Origin: Barnesiella sp.
GTDB lineage: Bacteria; Bacteroidota; Bacteroidia; Bacteroidales; Muribaculaceae
Assembly: GCA_014801075.1 (NCBI GenBank)
Contig: JAAVEW010000022.1
Coordinates: 2,513-42,833, forward strand
DNA: 40,321 nucleotides
Direction of reading: 5' to 3'
Numbering within the stretch: the first letter of the stretch is position 1; every line of letters starts with the position of its first letter. The notes below the pieces were generated by a model. The model saw only the letters and a program-made list of their open reading frames with translations, was not told where the DNA came from and searched no databases. The position numbers and the translations under genes are program-made. Positions 26,540 to 34,542 of this stretch are shown piece by piece.

Positions 26540-26562
26540 ATATTCAATTTTACATGAGACTG

Positions 26563-26570
26563 CAAATATA
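26563..26570 (-). promoter_or_regulatory. -7 box of the ATPase gene promoter
   Basis: TATATTTG on the minus strand (26570-26563) matches TAnnTTTG; transcription would start near 26556, 17 nt before the ATG. No TTG sits at 19-21 bp, and the expected -33 position falls within the first 29-bp repeat, so repeats may take the place of a normal -33 element. Confidence 0.5.
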
Positions 26571-26580
26571 GCAAAATAAT

Positions 26581-26711
26581 CTTTGCAATAATCATATTAA
26601 TGAAATAATTATTACAATAATCATTTTTAATGAATCATCTTTACAATAATCATTCTGGCCATGTCATCTTTACAATAATCATTTTAAGTGAGTCATCTTT
26701 GTAATAATCAC
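26581..26711. repeat. Five tandem 29-bp repeats upstream of the ATPase gene
   Basis: A core of roughly CTTTACAATAATCAT recurs with ends at 26595, 26624, 26653, 26682 and 26711, an exact 29-bp period across five copies. Copies 3 and 4 have identical 15-bp cores; copies 1, 2 and 5 have one or a few changes. The array begins at the expected -33 region of the ATPase promoter. It is too short-spaced and unspaced to be a CRISPR array. Confidence 0.8.
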
Positions 26712-26751
26712 TTGTAGCTGATATTCTTTCAGGTTTTCAGACCGTGAGGGT

Positions 26752-26831
26752 GCAGGGTCGGTAAGGCCCTTTAGGCCTGTAGGGTCTGTAATGGCCTTAA
26801 GATCAGTAGGGTCTATAAGGTCATTAGGGGT
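26752..26831. repeat. Three degenerate 27-bp tandem repeats
   Basis: Units at 26752-26778, 26779-26805 and about 26806-26831 share GTAGGGTCTGTAAGG-like sequence. Non-coding, between the ATPase array and the stop of the tsaC/sua5 gene. Nothing else is seen in 26832-26890, which is a G-rich stretch. Confidence 0.5.
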
Positions 26832-26890
26832 ATTAGGGACTTTTGGGGATGCTGCTTGCGGGGATTGGGGGGATTTTATTCAGTGGAGGG

Positions 26891-27505
26891 TCAGGTGAGG
26901 GGGGTGGGGCCTTCGCGGAGGGTGGTGGGGTTGGTGGAGTCCATCAGGTCGATTATGGCGGAGGAGATGCCTTCGCGGGTGCCGGAGTCGATGAGGAGGG
27001 GGATGTCGGCGGAGTAGCTGTCGGCAAGTTCCATTGTGGCGGCGTGGTAGTCGTCGCCGTAGAGGTTGTCGAGGAGGATGGAGGTGGTGAGCAGGGGGCG
27101 GCCCAGTTGCTCTGCGAGGCAACGGGCTATGTCGTCGTCGGGGATGCGCACTCCCACTTCCTTGCGTCCTTTGAATGCCTTGGGGAGGGTGGTTGACGGG
27201 GGAAGGATGAAGGTGAAGGGGCCGGGGAGATTGCGGCGCATGATGTCGAAGGCGCGGTTGTCGATGCGGGCGAAACGGGCGGCTTGGCTCATGTCGGCAC
27301 ACATGATGGCGAGGTGCTGCTTGCGGGGGTCGATACCTTTGAGACGGCACACGTGCTCGATGGCGCGCTGATTGGTGGCGTCGCAGCCGATGGCGTAGAG
27401 CGTGTCGGTGGGATAGATGATGAGTTCGCCGCGCTCAAGCGCTTCCACGGCTTCGTCGATGAAGCGCATGTTGATGTTGCCGGGATAGATACGGAGAGAT
27501 TTCAT
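26891..27505 (-). CDS. L-threonylcarbamoyladenylate synthase (TsaC/Sua5/YrdC family)
   Basis: A 204-aa cytoplasmic enzyme that makes threonylcarbamoyl-AMP from threonine, bicarbonate and ATP for t6A modification of ANN-decoding tRNAs. The family signature IIYPTDTLYAIGCDATNQRA (residues about 25-44) and the following CRLKGIDPRKQHLAIMCADM contain the conserved lysine/arginine ATP-binding residues; PGPFTFILPPS near residue 90 is also typical. The short length indicates a YrdC-domain enzyme without the extra Sua5 domain. It is the last gene of a minus-strand run after rho, queF and queC, with 36 bp to queC, so co-transcription is likely. A tRNA-modification theme is shared with the two queuosine genes. 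Confidence 0.92.
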   Translation of the reverse strand: MKSLRIYPGNINMRFIDEAVEALERGELIIYPTDTLYAIGCDATNQRAIEHVCRLKGIDPRKQHLAIMCADMSQAARFARIDNRAFDIMRRNLPGPFTFILPPSTTLPKAFKGRKEVGVRIPDDDIARCLAEQLGRPLLTTSILLDNLYGDDYHAATMELADSYSADIPLLIDSGTREGISSAIIDLMDSTNPTTLREGPTPLT

Positions 27506-27541
27506 GGGCAGAGAGTATTTGTTTGAGTATTCTGTGGGGGG

Positions 27542-28195
27542 CTACTTTTCGTAGACAGTGGGGTCGGGAACTCCGGCGAGGAGGAATGCCTCGGCGCGTT
27601 CACGGCATGTGCCGCACGTGCCGCAATGGTGCTCGCCGCCGCGATAGCAGCTGTAGGTATCGGAGTAGTCGACTCCGAGGCGTGCGCCGCGCTCCACAAT
27701 CTGCGCCTTGGTGATGTTGGTGTAGGGCGCGCTGAGACGGATTCCGTCGTAGGTGCCTTCGGCCACTGCCCTACCCATTGCATCGACGAAACCGGGACGG
27801 CAGTCGGGATAGATGGCGTGGTCGCCGCCGTGGTTGGCTATGAGGATTGTTTTCAACCCGTAGGTTTCGGCCAGTCCGGCTGCCACGGAGAGCATGATGC
27901 CGTTGCGGAAGGGGACTACGGTGGAGCGCATGTTGTCGTCGTCATAGTTGCCTTCGGGGATGGCGTCGGCGCCTTCGAGGAGAGAGCTTTTGAAGTATTG
28001 CGCCATGAAGCCGAGGTCGATTTCGACAAGGCGGATGCCGAGGCGGGCGCAGTTGCGACGGGCGCACTCAGCCTCGGCGGCGTTGTGGTTTGAGCCGTAG
28101 TTGAAATTGACGGCGAGGGCTATATCGTCGGCATACTCCCACAGGAGCGTGGTGGAATCGAGTCCGCCGGAATATACTATCAGTGACTGTTTCAT
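27542..28195 (-). CDS. queC: 7-cyano-7-deazaguanine synthase
   Basis: A 217-aa ATP-dependent enzyme that converts 7-carboxy-7-deazaguanine to preQ0 in queuosine synthesis. The PP-loop is YSGGLDSTT (residues 8-16). The C-terminal zinc-binding cysteines are Cys183, Cys191, Cys194 and Cys197 in the pattern C-x7-C-x2-C-x2-C, as required by the family. Length is typical. It starts 13 bp after the queF stop on the same strand. QueF then reduces preQ0 to preQ1, so the two adjacent genes encode consecutive steps. The earlier genes folE, queD and queE and the tRNA transferase tgt are not in the window. Confidence 0.96.
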   Translation of the reverse strand: MKQSLIVYSGGLDSTTLLWEYADDIALAVNFNYGSNHNAAEAECARRNCARLGIRLVEIDLGFMAQYFKSSLLEGADAIPEGNYDDDNMRSTVVPFRNGIMLSVAAGLAETYGLKTILIANHGGDHAIYPDCRPGFVDAMGRAVAEGTYDGIRLSAPYTNITKAQIVERGARLGVDYSDTYSCYRGGEHHCGTCGTCRERAEAFLLAGVPDPTVYEK

Positions 28196-28208
28196 AAGGA
28201 GGGAACGG

Positions 28209-28679
28209 TTAGAATGAATCGAGGAACGAGGCTTCGATACGTTTCTTCACGAGCCACTGATGCTCCTCGTCGCCGTAGTTGGCGAAGGGATAGATGGCGA
28301 TGCCGCCGCGGGGAGTGAAGATGCCCTTCACCTCGATGTAGCGGGGGTCCATGAGGCGGCAGAGGTCTTTCATGATGATGTTGACACAATCCTCATGGAA
28401 GTCGCCGTGGTTGCGGAAGCTGAAGAGGTAGAGCTTTAGGCTCTTGCTCTCAACCATCTTCTCGCGGGGTATGTAGTTGATGATGATTTTGGCGAAGTCG
28501 GGCTGTCCCGTCTTGGGGCACAGCGAGGTGAATTCCGGGCAGGTGAAGGTGACGAGGTACTCGTTGCCGGGGTGCTTGTTGACGAAAGTCTCAAGCACCT
28601 CGGGGGAGTATTCCGTAGGGTATTTCACGCCGTTGTTGCCAAGGAGGGTGACTCCTTCGAGCTGTTGGTCAGTGCGCAT
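28209..28679 (-). CDS. queF: NADPH-dependent preQ0 reductase
   Basis: A 156-aa type I QueF of the tunnelling fold, reducing preQ0 nitrile to preQ1. The catalytic cysteine is Cys54 in [14 protein letters not shown] and the proton donor is Asp61. The QueF-specific NADPH motif [16 protein letters not shown] spans about residues 77-92, followed by His95-Glu96 which bind the substrate. Length fits the unimodular B. subtilis type rather than the longer E. coli type. It lies 43 bp downstream of rho and 13 bp upstream of queC on the minus strand, so it can be read from the rho transcript. No preQ1 riboswitch-like sequence is evident in the short gap. Confidence 0.96.
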   Translation of the reverse strand: MRTDQQLEGVTLLGNNGVKYPTEYSPEVLETFVNKHPGNEYLVTFTCPEFTSLCPKTGQPDFAKIIINYIPREKMVESKSLKLYLFSFRNHGDFHEDCVNIIMKDLCRLMDPRYIEVKGIFTPRGGIAIYPFANYGDEEHQWLVKKRIEASFLDSF

Positions 28680-28722
28680 AGTGGTGGAATCCTTTTAATA
28701 ACACAATTGCGGGAGGGGAGCA

Positions 28723-30789
<2,067 letters not shown>

Positions 30790-31142
30790 TATATAATATG
30801 ATATTTTAAATATTTTCTTAATGATTGTGGCCTCGAAGTGAAGCCTTTGAACCGGACGGAAGGCCTGAGAAGTGTTCTTTCCTGACTGCGCCTGCATGAG
30901 TGACGTGACATATCACGGCGCATACCCGGTAAATGATTGTATTATCGGAAATAAAGTTGAAACTTTATAGACACTGCTTTGCTAACAGTAAATTTAAGTG
31001 TAATTAAGCTATCGGAATTGTTTTACATGCACATCACCCGTTATTTTAAACAAGCGTCCGGCGCAATTGTTCTACCCGAAAAGAGGAGAAATAATCGGGG
31101 ACGGGAGACGGATATGAGAATATCTACCTCACATTTACAATG

Positions 31143-31174
31143 CAAAAGTAATAAATATTTTTCGATACCGCAAA
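31143..31174 (-). promoter_or_regulatory. Promoter with a long leader upstream of rho
   Basis: On the minus strand TTTG (31174-31171), 20 bp, then TACTTTTG (31150-31143) fits the Bacteroidetes consensus. A start near 31136 gives a leader of about 347 nt before the rho ATG at 30789. No better promoter is seen closer to rho. The leader contains C-rich sequence (around 30838-30868). A short plus-strand frame at 30979-31359 is not convincing. Confidence 0.55.
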
Positions 31175-31305
31175 ATTCTCAACCAAAACTTTCTCACACC
31201 GGGATGCCCTCCAGTCCACTCGTCGCGAGCATCTCGTTTTCAAGCCCGATATTAAAAATCAACAACTCTATCTCTATAATCCGGGGGGCCAGTCTTCGCA
31301 CGTCA

Positions 31306-31398
31306 TGTGGCGGGGGTCTCCTGACCCGCGCTCTTATAGCAAAGGCCCGTAAGCAATGACCTGATTGCGAGAGCGCGGGTCAGGAGACCCCCGCCACA
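31306..31398. repeat. Perfect 29-bp inverted repeat
   Basis: Arms 31306-31334 and 31370-31398 are exact reverse complements (TGTGGCGGGGGTCTCCTGAC at the outer left). A 35-nt spacer separates them. A further 13-bp copy of the arm end, GACCCCCGCCACA, lies at 31422-31434 in direct orientation to the right arm. It sits between the rho promoter and the tRNA terminator and contains no gene. It looks like a REP- or MITE-like repeat. Confidence 0.75.
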
Positions 31399-31451
31399 AG
31401 GCGTTACGACCAGTTAGCGTTGACCCCCGCCACAGGGTGTGGGGATAAAGT

Positions 31452-31487
31452 AAAAGAGGCCGTATCAGTTATGATACAGCCTCTTTT
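31452..31487. terminator. Terminator of the tRNA operon (probably bidirectional)
   Basis: AAAAGAGGC (31452-31460) pairs with GCCTCTTTT (31479-31487), with an inner GTATC/GATAC stem. The A/T ends give a U-tract on both strands. It lies 12 bp beyond the 3' end of tRNA-Leu on the minus strand. Confidence 0.85.
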
Positions 31488-31499
31488 GTTAAAACAGAG

Positions 31500-31583
31500 T
31501 GTCCGAAATGAGACTCGAACTCACACGAGCGAAAGCTCACTACCCCCTCAAAGTAGCGCGTCTACCAATTCCGCCATCCGGAC
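31500..31583 (-). tRNA. tRNA-Leu (anticodon GAG)
   Basis: The minus strand reads GTCCGGATGGCGGAATTGGT at the 5' end, with an acceptor stem GTCCGGA/TTCGGAC, a long variable arm (type II, as for Leu) and the T-loop GTTCGAGTC. The anticodon arm CTACT-TTGAGGG-GGTAG places GAG in the loop, decoding CUC/CUU. CCA is not encoded. It is the last gene of a three-tRNA operon. Confidence 0.93.
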
Positions 31584-31624
31584 ATTGTTTTCCAAAACTA
31601 TTTCCTGAAGAAATGTGATTGGTT

Positions 31625-31700
31625 TGGAGCGAAAAACGGGACTCGAACCCGCGACCCCAACCTTGGCAAGGTTGTGCTCTACCAACTGAGCTATTTTCGC
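31625..31700 (-). tRNA. tRNA-Gly (anticodon GCC), CCA encoded
   Basis: The minus strand begins GCGAAAATAGCTCAGTTGGT; the anticodon arm CAACC-TTGCCAA-GGTTG gives GCC, decoding GGC/GGU. The acceptor stem closes perfectly. The 3' end reads TCCA, so CCA is present in the DNA, either encoded or by chance. The 73-nt body (31628-31700) is identical to the next tRNA-Gly gene. Confidence 0.95.
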
Positions 31701-31763
31701 ATATTGCAGAAAACTTTGTTTCGTTTTGGAAAAACCTCTATTTTAATGTTCGCTTTTTCTTCG

Positions 31764-31836
31764 AGCGAAAAACGGGACTCGAACCCGCGACCCCAACCTT
31801 GGCAAGGTTGTGCTCTACCAACTGAGCTATTTTCGC
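31764..31836 (-). tRNA. tRNA-Gly (anticodon GCC), second copy
   Basis: Same 73-nt body as the copy at 31628-31700, with anticodon GCC, but the 3' flank is TCGA rather than TCCA, so CCA must be added post-transcriptionally. It is the first gene of the Gly-Gly-Leu operon, 44 bp after the promoter -7 box. Confidence 0.95.
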
Positions 31837-31879
31837 GTTTTGGGTTTGTTTCGCAACCCGTTTTTTGTCGTTTGCGTTG

Positions 31880-31909
31880 CAAAGGTACGCATAATTTTTG
31901 AACTGGCAA
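31880..31909 (-). promoter_or_regulatory. tRNA operon promoter
   Basis: On the minus strand TTG (31909-31907), 19 bp, then TACCTTTG (31887-31880) matches the Bacteroidetes consensus well. It precedes the first tRNA-Gly by 43 bp. The rest of the 31837-32198 gap is AT-rich with nothing else clear, apart from a weak TTG/AATCTTTG pair (32133-32161) that could serve the small gene at 32199. Confidence 0.7.
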
Positions 31910-32198
31910 GCGTTTTTGCTATTTTTTTTGCAAAAAATTTAATTTTTTCTTGTCGGCGAGGGTATTCAGAGCCCGCTTTTCATGCGGTTTCAAGATGTAT
32001 CGTACTATATTTCAATTCTTTAATATCAATGCTGCGCCTCTACCCTTTCAACCGCAAAAAAATCATTTTTTTCATGAGTAAAAACAAAATTCCGCGCCCG
32101 GTCGTTATATTTTTAAATCCCGGCTGCGAATATTGACTTTTACCGCGAGTCGGAATCTTTGCTATTATTTTTTGACTGACACTAAAAAATTCACCATT

Positions 32199-32375
32199 AT
32201 GAACGATTACGAAAAAAGAATCAAGCAACGCCAGGAGGATCGTGAGGAACGCCGCATACGCAACCGCAAGCGCACGCAGACGTGGCTCGTTATAGGTGTG
32301 GTTGTACTCGTCGTACTTCTTTTCTTCTGGGTAGACATCGCCGACCTGCTCGGTTGGGGCGACGGCGCAGCGTAA
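32199..32375 (+). CDS. Small single-span membrane protein
   Basis: A 58-aa protein. The ATG at 32199 is chosen because it opens a strongly charged segment, MNDYEKRIKQRQEDREERR, whereas an upstream in-frame extension from 32133 has no such character. Residues about 1-28 are highly basic/acidic helix, followed by one membrane helix TWLVIGVVVLVVLLFFWV (about 29-46) and a short tail ending in GWGDGAA. The positive-inside rule suggests a cytoplasmic N-terminus. No family is recognised. It stands alone with a strong hairpin terminator after it, which supports a real gene. Function unknown. Confidence 0.7.
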   Translation: MNDYEKRIKQRQEDREERRIRNRKRTQTWLVIGVVVLVVLLFFWVDIADLLGWGDGAA

Positions 32376-32394
32376 ACGCCGGCTGATACTATAA

Positions 32395-32438
32395 CGCGCG
32401 GCCCGTGCATTGTTGCACGGGCCGCGCGGTGTTTTATA
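32395..32438. terminator. Strong bidirectional terminator between convergent genes
   Basis: A perfect 15-bp GC-rich stem, CGCGCGGCCCGTGCA (32395-32409) / TGCACGGGCCGCGCG (32414-32428), with a 4-nt loop is followed by GTGTTTTAT on the plus strand. It ends the small membrane protein gene and lies 38 bp beyond the stop of the convergent cdaA. Confidence 0.85.
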
Positions 32439-32466
32439 CTATACTTTATACTGGTGCTATATATAA

Positions 32467-33243
32467 TTATGAAACGGCGGTGAGCTCGCTGAGGTGTTGT
32501 TCAAGTTCGGTTGACGAGAGGCGGGCGTGGATTTTGCCTTTGACGGCGATGGAGATGTTGCCGGTCTCTTCCGATACTATGATTGCAGCGGCGTCGGTGG
32601 CCTGTGAGATGCCGAGACCGGAGCGGTGGCGCAATCCCATGGAACGGGGTATGTCGGTGTCGTGGCTCACGGGGAGGATGCAGCCGGCTGCGGCAATGCG
32701 TCCGCCGGCGATTATCATGGCGCCGTCGTGGAGCGGCGAGTTCTTGAAGAAGATGTTCTCGATGAGACGCGAATTGATTTCGGCGTTTATCATGTCGCCG
32801 GTCTTTTCGTAGCTGTCGAGCGGGATGGCCTGCTGTATGACTATCAGTGCGCCGGTCTTGCTGCGGGCCATGTTCATGCAGGCGTAGACCACGGGCATAA
32901 TCCATTTATGGGCGTCCTCCTGCTCCGAGGAGCGGTGGTGGTGGAACAGTTCGCTGATGAATCGCCATCGCTTCTGCGAACCGAGTTCGACGAGAAACCG
33001 CTTTATCTGGTCCTGAAACAGGATGACGAGCACGAGCAATCCTATGCTCATGAACTTATCGAGAATGGAGCCGATAAGGCGCATGCCGAGGAGCTCGGAG
33101 GTCAGCACCCACACCATGATGAAGGCGAGGATGCCGTAGAAGATGTTGATGGTGCCCGACTCCTTCATCAACCGATAGAGGTAGTAGAGCAGAAAGGCTA
33201 CGATGACGATATCGAATATATCTTTAATGCCGAAGGAGTCCAT
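32467..33243 (-). CDS. cdaA: Diadenylate cyclase CdaA
   Basis: A 258-aa membrane-bound enzyme that condenses two ATP to c-di-AMP, a messenger controlling osmolyte/potassium balance and cell-wall state. Three membrane helices cover about residues 10-77, followed by a short coiled linker and the DisA_N catalytic domain. The two catalytic signatures are present: DGA at 173-175 (LHDGAMIIAGG) and RHR at 205-207 (GLRHRSGLGIS). It starts 12 bp after folP on the same strand, so the two are translationally close; this pairing is often seen in Bacteroidetes. There is no cognate CdaR in the window, and no c-di-AMP riboswitch is visible. Confidence 0.94.
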   Translation of the reverse strand: MDSFGIKDIFDIVIVAFLLYYLYRLMKESGTINIFYGILAFIMVWVLTSELLGMRLIGSILDKFMSIGLLVLVILFQDQIKRFLVELGSQKRWRFISELFHHHRSSEQEDAHKWIMPVVYACMNMARSKTGALIVIQQAIPLDSYEKTGDMINAEINSRLIENIFFKNSPLHDGAMIIAGGRIAAAGCILPVSHDTDIPRSMGLRHRSGLGISQATDAAAIIVSEETGNISIAVKGKIHARLSSTELEQHLSELTAVS

Positions 33244-33255
33244 GATAATGACGGA

Positions 33256-34086
33256 TTAACGGGTAAGATGACTGAAAATATTGACGGTGTCGACAGCCTG
33301 ACGCACGTCGTGGACGCGCAGTATGGCGGCGCCGCGCTGCAGGGCGTAGGTATTGAGCACGGTGGTGCCGGTGAGAGCATCGTCGGCCTGAGCCGTGACG
33401 TCGAGCACGCGTGTAATCATAGACTTGCGCGATATGCCCACGAGCACGGGGCAGTTGAAGCAGGCGAAGGCGTCGAGGTCGGCCATCAGGCGATAGTTCT
33501 GGTCGAGAGTCTTGCCGAAACCGAAGCCGGGGTCGATGATGATGTCGCACAGCCCCTGCTGACGCAGCGAGCGGACGGTGTGCTGCAGGTCGAGGAGCAC
33601 GGTGGAGGTGGTGGCATCGAGCGGCGTGTCGGCCGTGAGCGATGACACGGCGGGGTGAGTGAGCACGTAGGGTGCCTTGAGGTCGACGGCCGCCTGCAAT
33701 ATGTCGGGGTCGACGGTGCCGGCGGTGACGTCGTTGATGATGTCGGCTCCTGCCTCAACGGCCCGGCGAGCCACTGAGCCGCGGAATGTGTCGACCGAAA
33801 TGACGGCATCGGGGTAAGCTTCACGGATTGCGGCAACGGCGGGAAGTACGCGCTGCATCTCCTCGGCTTCCGACACGGGGTCGGAACCGGGACGCGTGGA
33901 GCAGCCGCCCACGTCGAGCATCGCGGCACCGTCGGCCAGCATACGGCCGGCGCGGGCCACGGCTTCGTCGACACCTGCGTTGCGCGAACCGCTATAAAAC
34001 GAGTCGGGGGTGACATTGATTATACCCATCACCACCGGAGTATTATACTCTACAAGTTTGCCCTTTATATTTAATGAGAAATACAC
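33256..34086 (-). CDS. folP: Dihydropteroate synthase
   Basis: A 276-aa TIM-barrel enzyme that joins p-aminobenzoate to 6-hydroxymethyl-dihydropterin diphosphate in folate synthesis; the sulfonamide target. The first signature is VMGIINVTPDSFYSGSR (about residues 19-35), with the pterin-binding loop residues, and the second is GGCSTRPGSDPVSEAEE (about 60-76). The third, IIDPGFGFGKTLDQNYRLM, lies in the C-terminal half. Length is normal. It reads into cdaA after 12 bp. An upstream AT-rich 50-bp gap separates it from the Ser-Asp-repeat membrane protein gene on the same strand. Confidence 0.96.
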   Translation of the reverse strand: MYFSLNIKGKLVEYNTPVVMGIINVTPDSFYSGSRNAGVDEAVARAGRMLADGAAMLDVGGCSTRPGSDPVSEAEEMQRVLPAVAAIREAYPDAVISVDTFRGSVARRAVEAGADIINDVTAGTVDPDILQAAVDLKAPYVLTHPAVSSLTADTPLDATTSTVLLDLQHTVRSLRQQGLCDIIIDPGFGFGKTLDQNYRLMADLDAFACFNCPVLVGISRKSMITRVLDVTAQADDALTGTTVLNTYALQRGAAILRVHDVRQAVDTVNIFSHLTR

Positions 34087-34136
34087 CTTAATATCTTTTT
34101 ATGCAAAAGTAGCAAAAATTTCTCAGCCTGCAATGA

Positions 34137-34511
34137 TTAGCGTTGGATTGAGGGGACGGGGCGGTCGAAAATGTCGGGGTGGTCGGCGGGAGGGGTGGGT
34201 TGACGGCGGGGGTGGGATTTTGAGGAGCGGGATTTTGGAGAGGACAGGTCGGACCTGTCGGACGAGTCAGACGTGTCGGACTGGTCTGACTGGTCCGACC
34301 GGTCCGACTCGTCCGATAGAGGCTGGGCGGGGGTGGGCTCGGCGGAGGCCGGCTCGGCGTCTGTTGGGGGCGCCGCTGTTGGAGCTGCCGGTGGGGCGGG
34401 TGCTACGGGTGGGATCGGTGATTGCTTGGCTATCAGGATTATGGCGTAGATTATGGCGAGGAGTGCTATGAAGGTGAGCGTGGCGAGGTTGCGCCGTCCT
34501 GTCGATTTCAT
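34137..34511 (-). CDS. Single-span membrane protein with Ser-Asp-Xaa repeats
   Basis: A 124-aa protein starting MKSTGRRNLATLTFIALLAII; this start is preferred over one 17 codons upstream because it puts a basic N-terminus directly before the membrane helix (about residues 10-28). Residues 31-65 are Pro/Ala-rich, and residues 66-89 are tri-residue repeats SDE/SDR/SDQ/SDT. The C-terminus has HPDIFDRPVPSIQR, which resembles the conserved end of short Bacteroidetes membrane proteins. The repeats are encoded by a 9-bp minisatellite at 34248-34319. It begins 31 bp after the NSS transporter stop, so it is probably co-transcribed with it. No function is known. Confidence 0.68.
   Translation of the reverse strand: MKSTGRRNLATLTFIALLAIIYAIILIAKQSPIPPVAPAPPAAPTAAPPTDAEPASAEPTPAQPLSDESDRSDQSDQSDTSDSSDRSDLSSPKSRSSKSHPRRQPTPPADHPDIFDRPVPSIQR
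34248..34319. repeat. 9-bp minisatellite coding for Ser-Asp-Xaa
   Basis: Eight tandem 9-bp units of form GTCNGACNN run from 34248 to 34319 on the plus strand (for example GTCGGACCT, GTCGGACGA). On the minus strand each unit encodes one Ser-Asp-Xaa triplet. The third codon varies, which suggests selection for the Ser-Asp pair or an old expansion. Confidence 0.8.
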
Positions 34512-34542
34512 GCTGTCGGCTTTTAACGGGGTTTCAACTGCT

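Noticed and set aside
26581-26711. CRISPR array
   Set aside because: The 29-bp period is a simple tandem array without unique spacers, and there are no cas genes.
28680-28722. preQ1 riboswitch before queF
   Set aside because: The 43-bp gap is too short and shows no pseudoknot-like preQ1 aptamer sequence.
30790-30897. Rho start at 30897
   Set aside because: The extra 36 residues do not resemble Rho N-termini, while MYNIQEL at 30789 does; mentioned as a minor alternative only.
30979-31359. 126-codon plus-strand frame in the rho/tRNA intergenic region
   Set aside because: It runs through the rho promoter and the perfect inverted repeat and has no recognisable domain.
31619-31901. Plus-strand frames with SNPRPQPWQGCALPTELF-like peptides
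   Set aside because: They are translations of the antisense strand of the two tRNA-Gly genes, a familiar artefact.
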